NCBI GenBank assembly: GCA_934446455.1
Contig: CAKSEE010000009.1
Coordinates: 1 to 64,000, forward strand
Origin: an uncultured Oscillospiraceae bacterium
GTDB lineage: Bacteria > Bacillota > Clostridia > Oscillospirales > Ruminococcaceae
Length of the DNA: 64,000 nucleotides
Reading direction: 5' to 3'
Positions 30,458 through 37,853 of this stretch are shown piece after piece. Under the pieces are notes generated by a model that saw only the letters and a list, made by a program, of their open reading frames with translations, was not told the DNA's origin and searched no databases. The position numbers were made by a program, and so were the translations under genes. Each line of letters begins with the position of its first letter. Within the stretch, counting starts at the first letter, position 1.

Positions 30458-33400
30458 ATGATTTGCAAGAACTGTAACAATACTATCGCTGATGACGCGC
30501 GGTTCTGCGGCTTCTGCGGTACAAAGGTCGAGCGCGAGCCTGTAATGGCAGGCGCTCCCGCGCCCGTTCCCGCTCCCGTGGAGCAGCCCGCGCCCGTTCC
30601 CACTCCCGTGGAGCAGCCCGCGCCCGTTCCCACTCCCGTGGAGAGCGCTGCGCCCGTTCCCACTCCCGTGGAGCAGCCCGCGCCCGTTCCCACTCCCGTG
30701 GAGCAGCCCGCGCCCGTTCCCACTCCCGTGGAGCAGCCCGCGCCCGTTCCCGCTCCCGTGGAGCAGCCCGCGCCCGTTCCCGCTCCCGTGGAGAGCGCTG
30801 CGCCCGTTCCCACGCCCGTGGAGAGCGCTGCGCCCGTTCCCACTCCCGTGGAGAGCGCTGCGCCCGTTCCCGCACCTGCGGAGCAGCCCGCGCCCGTTCC
30901 CACTCCCGTGGAGCAGCCCGCGCCCGTTCCCGCTCCCGTGGAGAGCGCTGCGCCCGTTCCCGTATCTCTTGGAAAATCCGAATCCGCTCCCGCAATGGAA
31001 GCGCCCGCCGCAGCGGTTGTTAGTCCCGCCGCAGCGGTTACACAGCCCGCCGCAGCGATTACACAGCCCGCCGCAGCGGTTAAGAAAAAGGCGCCCGTTG
31101 TGCCGATAATCATTGCGGCGCTCGCTGTTATCCTCGTTATCGCGGGAACGCTCGTTTATTTCTTCGGGCGCTCAACGGTAACGCGCCTGTTCATGGGCAA
31201 GGAGCGCTACGCGGTTTCCCTCGTCACCGACTACGTTGAGGACGTTGCGCAGACAGACCCGATTATTTCCACAATCGTGAAGAACGGCACAAGCAGCACA
31301 GGACTTGCGAACGCCGCAGACGCCGACGCGCTCGGCTCGCTCATGCAGGGGAACGGCTCGGCTTCCGCTGCCGAAAGCGGCGCGCAGCTTGCAGGCGCGC
31401 TCGCGGAGCTTGCAGGCGCGCAGGGCGTTACCGTAGACCTCTCCGCAAGCGTAGAGCCCGACAAGCGCCTTACCGAAGCGTTCGGAGATGACGCCGACCT
31501 TATGAACGCCGTATTCGGGCTGATAAACTCCGCGGAGCTTTCCGCAAGCGCAAAAACGGGCGATTCCACCCAGCTTGCGCTTACCGCTAAAACGAACGGT
31601 TCGGAAATCGTCACCGCAAACGTTTATATAGCGGAGGACGGCAGCGTTTACACCACGCTCCCGGGCATACTCGACAAGCCCGTTCTCACAAAAACCGCGA
31701 CAGCAGCCGAGGACGAGAGCGAACAGCCCGCTGAAATCACCGAGATAGACCGCGAGAAGCTCTCAAAGGTTTACGGCAGGATAATCAAGGCGTGGGAAGC
31801 GGCTTACAAGAACGGTGAGTTCACCTATGAAAAGGCGGAATTTACCGTTGGCGACGTCGAGCACGAAAAGACCTTCAAGGGTACGCGCGTTTCGGTTTCC
31901 CTTTCGCAGGAGGACCTGTGCGGTCTTCTTCTGGAGATATACGGCGCGGTAAACGACGACAGCTACATAGAGGAGCTTGTCGAGGCTTACGGCGGCGACG
32001 TTTCCGCGTTCCACGACAATCTTGACGACCGGATAAGCGCCATTGAGGATATGGCTGACAATGACGAGCTCGCGCTCAGATTCACGATAGACAGCTATGT
32101 AACTGCCGCCAACAAGCCCTGCGGCGTGGAAATATCCATGTCGTTCAAGAACAGCGGCGAGAAGCAGAGCGTTGTTTTCAGCAGTCTCAGCGCAGGCGGC
32201 AATACCGAGATATCCGTTTCTTCAAACAAGACAAAACAGCTTCAGATAACGTCTACCAGAACGGGCGCGGACTCGGGCATTTTCGAGGCAGAGGTGAACA
32301 CCTCCACCACCGGGAAGAAGCTTGTCGGCGCGCGTATCGAGTACAAGAACCTTAAGACCGAAAACGTGCTCGGCACGGACGTTATAACGGGCAATTTCGT
32401 GATAAGCGCAAACGTAAAGGCGCTTAAGGACGACCTTTCCTATCAGACGTTCAACGTTGGCGACGAAACGCTCGACCTGTACACCGTGCTGTCAAAGTCC
32501 ACGCTTACCATTGATTCCGCAAAGGACGGCGACGGCGTGAAGCTCACGCTCGGTGCGGACGTAAACAAGCTCGGCACGGCTTCGCTTAACCTTGGCATAA
32601 AGCCCGCCGCAGACTTCTCCACCGTCCCCGCAAGCACCGACGACGTGTACGCCGAAAGCGACCTTGGCAGCCCCGAGATTCAGCTCTCAGCCCTCGCCTA
32701 CCTGAAAGAGAAAATGCAGGGCGACTCCAACCTCGATACCGTTTTCACGGCGCTCGGGCTTGGCGCAAGCGACATAGACGAGCAGGTAGAAGCGCTTCAT
32801 AAGGACATGGAGTTCTACGAGCATTACAGCGCATACGACCCCAACGTATCGGGCGAAACTGCCTACTTAGCAGTTGATTCGCTTTATGACGCGTTTTACA
32901 GCGACAGCGACTTTGCCTATACCGCCATCAATGGCAGGACGTTTACGCTTAAGCTCTATTTTGACAAGGACGGAAAGCTCAGCGTTATCGACCCCGACGG
33001 ATTCTCCTACAACTGGGACACGCTGTTTGCCAAATGCGAGTGCTGCAGCGTTTACGCTGAAATCACCGTAATGGACGGCTACTTAAAGGGAATCTGCACA
33101 GTCCTCACCGACGACCCTGCAGACCTGCCCTCAAAGCTCCCCAACGCATTTAACTACATTGACGGCGTGTTCGAGTACGACAGCCACAACGACAGCTACA
33201 AACACGACGGAACAAAGGACAGCTTCGTAATGTCCTCCTCCCCCGATATGTCTATAGGCGAATCCACCACTGAAAAGGCGGTTGCAGAGGCTGAAGCGGA
33301 AGTCAGCGACTACAACGATTACGCCGAGAAGATAAGCAAGACATTCAACCGCTTCATGGAAATGCACAACGCACAGCTGAGGCAGGATACATATGGTTAC

Positions 33401-34033
33401 TGTGAACTTAGTATTTCCGAGAGCGGCTCATGGTCCTGGGGTTCAAACTGGACGCCGCTTGAATACATATTCACCGAGAGCCTGTACGAATACGACAGTC
33501 AGCTTCTCGATATGCTTGGCGAGGTGTGCAATCTGAAGTCCGCAGATGTAAGACTGTTCTTTGCAGACAGAAAGCTGGCAGGCGTGGTTGTCACCGATTC
33601 ATGGAGCAACTATATCAATACTATGGACTTCGTTATCGGCAGCACATCACGGTGGACATATGCCAACGGCATTGTAATCACCAGCAACAGAGATGTATAC
33701 GCTCACGGCACATACCCTGTTCTGCCGAAGCAGGACAATGCGGCAAGAATAGATAAGGCGCTTGACGCAATGACCGGCACATGGCTTCTCATCTACAACT
33801 CAAAGTATGACGTTGATAAGACCCGCGTATCTCTCAGCAAGGACGACCTGAAGTCTGCAATTACCTCGAACTCCATCGTATCCACATACGATAATAATGT
33901 ATTCATTTACAATTCCAACGGGGAAACTATTTTAGAAATGGCCATGAACTATGATGGATATATGCAGCTGACATACTTCACCGACCCCGAAAATTACGAA
34001 TACTGCACATACACACGCGACCTTAACTATTGA
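30458..34033 (+). CDS. Giant zinc-ribbon membrane protein with Pro/Ala/Val repeat linker
   Basis: 1191 residues. Zinc ribbon at residues 3-22 (CKNCNNTIADDARFCGFCG), then thirteen 10-residue repeats of the type PVPTPVEQPA or PVPAPVESAA, a short AAAVTQPAAAI repeat, a membrane segment (VPIIIAALAVILVIAGTLVY), and about 960 extracellular residues without a recognised domain. These include YERF-like helices, long polar beta stretches and a tail whose codons look less GC-rich from about 33370 on. AAAGGA precedes the ATG. The proline-rich part lies on the cytoplasmic side of the membrane segment and would act as a stiff spacer. Function unknown; it shares architecture with the gene upstream. Confidence 0.7.
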   Translation: MICKNCNNTIADDARFCGFCGTKVEREPVMAGAPAPVPAPVEQPAPVPTPVEQPAPVPTPVESAAPVPTPVEQPAPVPTPVEQPAPVPTPVEQPAPVPAPVEQPAPVPAPVESAAPVPTPVESAAPVPTPVESAAPVPAPAEQPAPVPTPVEQPAPVPAPVESAAPVPVSLGKSESAPAMEAPAAAVVSPAAAVTQPAAAITQPAAAVKKKAPVVPIIIAALAVILVIAGTLVYFFGRSTVTRLFMGKERYAVSLVTDYVEDVAQTDPIISTIVKNGTSSTGLANAADADALGSLMQGNGSASAAESGAQLAGALAELAGAQGVTVDLSASVEPDKRLTEAFGDDADLMNAVFGLINSAELSASAKTGDSTQLALTAKTNGSEIVTANVYIAEDGSVYTTLPGILDKPVLTKTATAAEDESEQPAEITEIDREKLSKVYGRIIKAWEAAYKNGEFTYEKAEFTVGDVEHEKTFKGTRVSVSLSQEDLCGLLLEIYGAVNDDSYIEELVEAYGGDVSAFHDNLDDRISAIEDMADNDELALRFTIDSYVTAANKPCGVEISMSFKNSGEKQSVVFSSLSAGGNTEISVSSNKTKQLQITSTRTGADSGIFEAEVNTSTTGKKLVGARIEYKNLKTENVLGTDVITGNFVISANVKALKDDLSYQTFNVGDETLDLYTVLSKSTLTIDSAKDGDGVKLTLGADVNKLGTASLNLGIKPAADFSTVPASTDDVYAESDLGSPEIQLSALAYLKEKMQGDSNLDTVFTALGLGASDIDEQVEALHKDMEFYEHYSAYDPNVSGETAYLAVDSLYDAFYSDSDFAYTAINGRTFTLKLYFDKDGKLSVIDPDGFSYNWDTLFAKCECCSVYAEITVMDGYLKGICTVLTDDPADLPSKLPNAFNYIDGVFEYDSHNDSYKHDGTKDSFVMSSSPDMSIGESTTEKAVAEAEAEVSDYNDYAEKISKTFNRFMEMHNAQLRQDTYGYCELSISESGSWSWGSNWTPLEYIFTESLYEYDSQLLDMLGEVCNLKSADVRLFFADRKLAGVVVTDSWSNYINTMDFVIGSTSRWTYANGIVITSNRDVYAHGTYPVLPKQDNAARIDKALDAMTGTWLLIYNSKYDVDKTRVSLSKDDLKSAITSNSIVSTYDNNVFIYNSNGETILEMAMNYDGYMQLTYFTDPENYEYCTYTRDLNY
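30561..30950 (+). repeat. 30-bp minisatellite in the giant zinc-ribbon gene
   Basis: Thirteen tandem units of 30 bases (cgcccgttcccactcccgtg plus gagcagcccg or gagagcgctg) encoding the PVPxPVE(Q/S)(P/A)A decapeptides. Two unit types, QP and SA, are interspersed, so expansions and gene conversion have shuffled them. Copy number should vary between strains without shifting the frame. Confidence 0.9.
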
Positions 34034-34042
34034 TACAGCAAG

Positions 34043-34064
34043 CCCCCGCGTTTCGGCGCGGGGG
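34043..34064 (+). terminator. First terminator after the giant zinc-ribbon gene
   Basis: CCCCCGCG (34043-34050) pairs with CGCGGGGG (34057-34064), loop TTTCGG, followed by TTATCC. It begins nine bases after the stop codon. Confidence 0.75.
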
Positions 34065-34078
34065 TTATCCTTATAAAA

Positions 34079-34101
34079 AGACCGCCTTTTTCGGGCGGTC
34101 T
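34079..34101. terminator. Terminator hairpin, left duplicate beside copy C
   Basis: AGACCGCC paired with GGCGGTCT around TTTTTCG, 23 bases, identical to 34289-34311. Confidence 0.75.
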
Positions 34102-34288
34102 CAGACCGTCGGAAAAGTCCCGTTGGGACTTTTCCGCCGAAGCATCTCAGCTGCGCGCACTCATTGGCGGCTCACCGCCAATTCGCACACTTGCTGAGAT
34201 AGAAGTGTTTTTTGCCTCGGGAAGCCCGAGGCAAAAAAGTTATTTCAAGCCCGCATACACGGGCAAAATTGATTTTTTCGACAAGCTG
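34102..34288 (+). repeat. Terminator-associated structured element, copy C
   Basis: 187 bases, starting CAGACCGTCGGAAAAGTCC and ending GATTTTTTCGACAAGCTG. Hairpins: GGAAAAGTCCC/GGGACTTTTCC with GTT loop; outer stem ATCTCAG/CTGAGAT enclosing ATTGGCGG/CCGCCAAT; TTTTTTGCCTCGGG/CCCGAGGCAAAAAA; GCCCG/CGGGC. Between the outer and inner stems lie the constant segments CTGCGCGCAC and GCACACTTG. It sits between two convergent genes and is flanked by exact duplicates of the 23-base terminator hairpin. Confidence 0.8.
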
Positions 34289-34311
34289 AGACCGCCTTTT
34301 TCGGGCGGTCT
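34289..34311. terminator. Terminator hairpin, right duplicate beside copy C (corA side)
   Basis: Exact copy of 34079-34101, ten bases from the corA stop codon. Read on the minus strand it follows corA closely and can terminate it. Confidence 0.75.
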
Positions 34312-34321
34312 TTGCGTTATT

Positions 34322-35269
34322 TTACTTGAACTTCTGCGTGAAATTGATGAACCACCCCACGCCTATCGACAGCACAAGGCTTATCACAAGCGGGAACCAC
34401 ACGTTGGCAAGCGGCAGCCCGCCCGCGTTCTCGTTTATGTTCATGCCGTAGAAGCTGAACACTATCGTCGGCACGGCAATGATTATCGTAAAGGTGGTCA
34501 TGCGCTTCATGACAATGTTGAGGTTATTCGAGATTATACTCGCGAACGTATCCATAGTCCCCGAAAGAATGTTGGAGTAGATGTTCGTCATCTCAATAGC
34601 CTGCTTTACCTCGATAAGCACGTCGTCAAGGATATCCTGGTCCTCCTCGTAAAGCTTGAGGTAGCGCCCGCGCATGAGCTTTTCAAGCACCGCCTCGTTC
34701 GCCTTGAGCGAGGTGGAGAAGTATACGAGCGACTTTTCAAGCCCCAGCAGCTGTATAAGTCCCTTGTTGCGCATGGACTTGTAGAGCGTGCCCTCCACAT
34801 AGTTCGATATCTTGTCTATCTGTTTGAGGTATTGCAGATAACGCGCCGCAACGCGCAACAGTATCATAAACACAAAACGCGTTCTCAGCTGCGGCTGAAC
34901 GCCCTTTACAACGCCCTTTGAAATCTCCTCTACAACGGCGTTTTCCTTGGCGCTTACCGTTATAACGTTCTTTTCGGTGATGATGATTGACATAGGCATG
35001 GTGGAATACAGCAGCGTCCTGTCGGGGTCGTTATCCTGCTCCGCCACGGGGTAGTCGAGCACTATGAGTGTAACGCCGTCGTCGCTTTCGATTCGCGACG
35101 GCTCCTCCTCGTCGAGCGCGGCGCGGATATAGTCGCGGTCTACGCCCATGTCCTCCTCAAGGTCGGAAATCTCGGTTTCCGTGGGCGCAATAACCGAAAT
35201 CCATGCGCCCGCTTCGGGCTTCTCAACCTCGCAGAGCCTGCCCTCTATGCTTCTGTAATAATTGACCAA
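34322..35269 (-). CDS. corA: CorA-family magnesium/divalent cation transporter
   Basis: About 316 residues from a TTG at 35269, chosen because AAAGGAG stands eight bases before it; a frame extending to 35299 would place the ribosome site inside the coding sequence. A large cytoplasmic N-terminal domain with the long stalk helix (LSGTMDTFASIISNNLNIVM), then two C-terminal membrane helices with the signature YGMN between them (SFYGMNINENAGG). It forms a homopentameric channel for Mg2+ uptake. Upstream lies a possible 30-codon leader reading frame. Confidence 0.9.
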   Translation of the reverse strand: MVNYYRSIEGRLCEVEKPEAGAWISVIAPTETEISDLEEDMGVDRDYIRAALDEEEPSRIESDDGVTLIVLDYPVAEQDNDPDRTLLYSTMPMSIIITEKNVITVSAKENAVVEEISKGVVKGVQPQLRTRFVFMILLRVAARYLQYLKQIDKISNYVEGTLYKSMRNKGLIQLLGLEKSLVYFSTSLKANEAVLEKLMRGRYLKLYEEDQDILDDVLIEVKQAIEMTNIYSNILSGTMDTFASIISNNLNIVMKRMTTFTIIIAVPTIVFSFYGMNINENAGGLPLANVWFPLVISLVLSIGVGWFINFTQKFK

Positions 35270-35288
35270 ATTGCTCTCTCCTTTACGT

Positions 35289-35381
35289 TTAATGCGCAAA
35301 GAAGCCGACGCCGACGAACGCCGACGCGGGTTTCTGCGCTCTGCATAATCGACTTCGACTCTGCCCGGGGTCTGCGTTCAT
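35289..35381 (-). CDS. Possible 30-residue leader peptide upstream of corA
   Basis: ATG at 35381 preceded by GGACGGTGAGAAC, 30 codons (MNADPGQSRSRLCRAQKPAS, then AFVGVGFFAH) and a TAA 19 bases before the corA TTG. Leader peptides control some Mg2+ transporter genes, but this one has no proline run or other recognisable stalling motif. No M-box riboswitch sequence was recognised. The rest of the interval 35382-35544 shows no gene. Confidence 0.3.
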   Translation of the reverse strand: MNADPGQSRSRLCRAQKPASAFVGVGFFAH

Positions 35382-35544
35382 GTTCTCACCGTCCTTACAG
35401 ACAACAGTTCATTCATGGTAATATCGTTTGTGAACGGCAGCGCACGCGCCCTGCTGTCCCGCCCGAATAACCGTTCTCTTTATTTTATCACACCTTGTCG
35501 AAAAATACAACCCCATTTCCACAATTTACGCGGATTTTACCTAT

Positions 35545-35702
35545 GGGAACCTCTAAAAACCGTTTTGAAAAGGGAAAATGGGTAGAGTGCGCCGAATGCG
35601 AGGAAAACCGACGAAGTAAGGCTTGATGCCTTACAAGGAGGTTTGAGGAAGCAGTCGGTGTGCTATACACATTTTCCCTCAAACAAGGTTTTTAGAGGTG
35701 AC
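35545..35702. mobile_element. MITE-like element with 34-bp terminal inverted repeats
   Basis: Left end GGGAACCTCTAAAAACCG continuing TTTTGAAAAGGGAAAATG. The right end, read on the other strand, is GGTCACCTCTAAAAACCTTG continuing TTTGAGGGAAAATG. It is 158 bases with no open reading frame of its own. The right end lies over the stop codon of rlmH, which now ends inside the element. No clear target-site duplication was seen. Confidence 0.65.
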
Positions 35703-36179
35703 CTTATGATACTTTGAGTTGCCGAGAATGGAAAACGCCCTGTACACCTGCTCGAGCAGCATTACCCTTGCAAGGCTGTGCGGGAACGTCATAGGCGACA
35801 TGGACAGGCGCATATCCGCGCTTTTCTTAAAGCCCTCGTCCAGCCCGAAGCTGCTGCCCACCACAAAGTTCACCGCGCTTACGCCGCGTGTGCCGAGCTC
35901 GCCGAGCCTGCGCGCAAGCTCCTCGCTTGAAAGCTCCCTGCCCTCAATGCAAAGCGCTACGGTGTATGAAGCGGGCTTTATCTGCGCGCGTATGCGCTCC
36001 GCCTCCTGCGAAAGCGCGCGTTCTATCTGCGCGGGAGAGGGGTCCTGCGGCAGGTCAACGGGCTGCGGCTCTGCCACGCGCGCCTGCGCAAACGCCCCGA
36101 GGCGCTTGAGGTACTCCGCGCACGCGTCGCGGTACCAGCTCTCCTTTATCTTGCCCATTGCTATTATGCTTACGTTCAT
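35679..36179 (-). CDS. rlmH: 23S rRNA pseudouridine-1915 N3-methyltransferase, C-terminus altered
   Basis: 166 residues from the ATG at 36179 (AAAGGAG in front). A SPOUT methyltransferase: MNVSIIAMGKIKESWYRDAC at the N-terminus, NFVVGSSFGLDEG and SLARVMLLEQVYRAF in the SAM-binding knot. It methylates pseudouridine 1915 in helix 69 of the 50S subunit. RlmH proteins normally end just after a Y-H-K/R motif. Here KYHK is followed by VTSKNLV, which is encoded by the terminal repeat of the element at 35545-35702. The insertion replaced the native stop and added seven residues. Confidence 0.92.
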   Translation of the reverse strand: MNVSIIAMGKIKESWYRDACAEYLKRLGAFAQARVAEPQPVDLPQDPSPAQIERALSQEAERIRAQIKPASYTVALCIEGRELSSEELARRLGELGTRGVSAVNFVVGSSFGLDEGFKKSADMRLSMSPMTFPHSLARVMLLEQVYRAFSILGNSKYHKVTSKNLV

Positions 36180-36201
36180 GTATTCTCCTTTCGTTTGCGA
36201 A

Positions 36202-36222
36202 AGGGGCTGCAAAACAGCCCCT
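36202..36222 (-). terminator. Hairpin between the carboxypeptidase gene and rlmH
   Basis: AGGGGCTG (36202-36209) pairs with CAGCCCCT (36215-36222), loop of five bases, followed on the minus strand by TTTCG. It is a short, possibly partial terminator, so some read-through into rlmH is likely. Confidence 0.5.
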
Positions 36223-36238
36223 AATAATTATGCGGTTC

Positions 36239-37711
36239 TTATCTGCGGCGGTCGTTCGGGCGCTGATTCGGGCGCTTTGCGTTTCTCGCCTGCGGGGACA
36301 TCTGAATCTTGCGGCGGCGCGCTGCCTCGGCAGCCCTGCGCTTGTAGTTCTTTGTGGCAACGCTCGCGACGATAGCCACAACGATAAGCAGCGCCAGCAC
36401 GATTACTATTGCGGTGAACTGCGGCGTTTTCATGATATTGCCGAGCTTTTCCTTGTAATAAGCCGCCATGTCAAGCTCTACGCTGTCCTCGGTAACGAGC
36501 TTCAGCTTCGCCAGTGTGTCGCCGTTGAGCCGCAGCTCCAGCTTGCCTACGTCCATGCCCTTTTCAACGGGCGCTTCAAGCATTTCCACCACGGGGCGTA
36601 TCTGCTGAATGGTGGTTATGTCAAGGCTCTTCGGCAGCAGGGTGTAAAAATCCTCGGTAGCTATTATCGCAACGTTGTCTGCGTCCTTGCCCTTGTCTAC
36701 CTCCGCCTGCATTATCTGCTGGTTCTTGCGTATCACAAGGGTGTACTCAAACTCGTCGAACGCCCAGTTGTAAAGGTTCACGTGGTCGGTGAAGTTGTAC
36801 ATGGTCTCGCTTACCGTGCCGTCGTCGTTGAAATACGGCGCGCCAAGCGACACAATAAGGTAGGTGTAGCCGTTCCTCTGCGCGGTGGTGACAAGCGCGC
36901 GGCTGCCGTAGTCAAAGTTGTCAAGGCTCCATGCGCCGTCCTTTTTGTAGTAATACTTGTCTATGCTGCCCGTTTTAACGCCCGTCACGCCCTCGTAGTA
37001 GTATTCGCTTGATGGCTTCATCATGGCGTTTGTGGTATACTTGGTGTAGCCGTCGGGATTGCTGCGGTTTGCGGGCATGGCGTACTCGGTCGTGCCGCAT
37101 ATCTTCATGAACGAGGGGTAATTGTCTATCGCGTACTTTGTGATGAGGTAGAGGTCGTACGCGGTGGTGTAGTTATTCTCGTCGAACAGCCCGTGCGGGT
37201 TTGTGAAGTTGGTGTTCTTACAGCCTATCTTCTTCGCCATGTCGTTCATCATCACGACAAAGTTTTCAATGCTTCCGCCGCCGACGTTGTACGCGAGTAT
37301 ATTCGCGCTTTCGCACGCGGAGCACACCATTAGCGTATACAGGCAGTCCCAGTAGGTGAGATTGTCCTGAAGCGGCTCGATCGCCGCGTCGGATACGCCC
37401 TGAAAGTTGATGTTGGCACCCTGAAACTCGTTGAACGCTTCATAGGGGACCTCCACCTTGGCGTCAAAGTTCTTGATATTCGCGAGCGACACGAGGCAGG
37501 TCATTATCTTGGTGGTGGAGGCGGGATAGAGCTTCTTGTCCGCATTCTTCGACACAAGTACGATGTCCGTGTCAAGATTCACCATGTAAACACCCTCGCT
37601 GTAGAGCGAAAATTTAGGCGTAAATGCGGCAAAAGCCTGCACAGAACCCCCGAATATTGTAAAAAGTAAAATAAACACACTAAAAACTGAAAAAATTTTT
37701 GCTTTTCGCAT
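36239..37711 (-). CDS. D-alanyl-D-alanine carboxypeptidase (DacF/PBP5 type)
   Basis: 490 residues. Signal peptide (FSVFSVFILLFTIFGGSVQA), a serine peptidase S11 domain with the active-site motif STTK (S65, K68), an S-x-N region (ESANIL) and KTG (GVKTGSIDKYYY). The beta-domain follows, then a C-terminal membrane anchor (FTAIVIVLALLIVVAIVASV) and a basic cytoplasmic tail. It trims the terminal D-alanine from peptidoglycan stem peptides at the outer face of the membrane. AAAGGGG precedes the ATG. A near-consensus promoter with an operator-like dyad lies upstream. Confidence 0.9.
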   Translation of the reverse strand: MRKAKIFSVFSVFILLFTIFGGSVQAFAAFTPKFSLYSEGVYMVNLDTDIVLVSKNADKKLYPASTTKIMTCLVSLANIKNFDAKVEVPYEAFNEFQGANINFQGVSDAAIEPLQDNLTYWDCLYTLMVCSACESANILAYNVGGGSIENFVVMMNDMAKKIGCKNTNFTNPHGLFDENNYTTAYDLYLITKYAIDNYPSFMKICGTTEYAMPANRSNPDGYTKYTTNAMMKPSSEYYYEGVTGVKTGSIDKYYYKKDGAWSLDNFDYGSRALVTTAQRNGYTYLIVSLGAPYFNDDGTVSETMYNFTDHVNLYNWAFDEFEYTLVIRKNQQIMQAEVDKGKDADNVAIIATEDFYTLLPKSLDITTIQQIRPVVEMLEAPVEKGMDVGKLELRLNGDTLAKLKLVTEDSVELDMAAYYKEKLGNIMKTPQFTAIVIVLALLIVVAIVASVATKNYKRRAAEAARRRKIQMSPQARNAKRPNQRPNDRRR

Positions 37712-37757
37712 ATAGACAAATCCCCTTTAATCGGTTATTATATATTATGTGATAGAT

Positions 37758-37807
37758 TGTGCAGACGCCTGCACATATATTATAACAAATCTTTCCGAAA
37801 GTGTAAA
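37758..37807 (-). promoter_or_regulatory. Carboxypeptidase promoter with dyad at the transcription start
   Basis: TTTACA (37807-37802), 17 bases, TATAAT (37784-37779) on the minus strand. Directly downstream, TGTGCAG-ACGC-CTGCACA (37758-37775) is a perfect 7-4-7 palindrome covering the expected start site, so a repressor probably binds there. Confidence 0.65.
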
Positions 37808-37853
37808 GGGCTTTTGCGGATTTGTAACCAAATTTTAATTTTTGGAGATTCTC

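Noticed and set aside
30561..30950. CRISPR array
   Set aside because: The 30-bp repeats are directly tandem without unique spacers and are in frame within a gene.
35270..35480. M-box magnesium riboswitch before corA
   Set aside because: The conserved M-box sequence blocks were not found in the leader.
35482..35510. Further copy of the terminator-associated element (caccttgtcgaaaaata)
   Set aside because: Only about 14 bases resemble one terminus; there is no second end, no hairpins and no flanking terminator.
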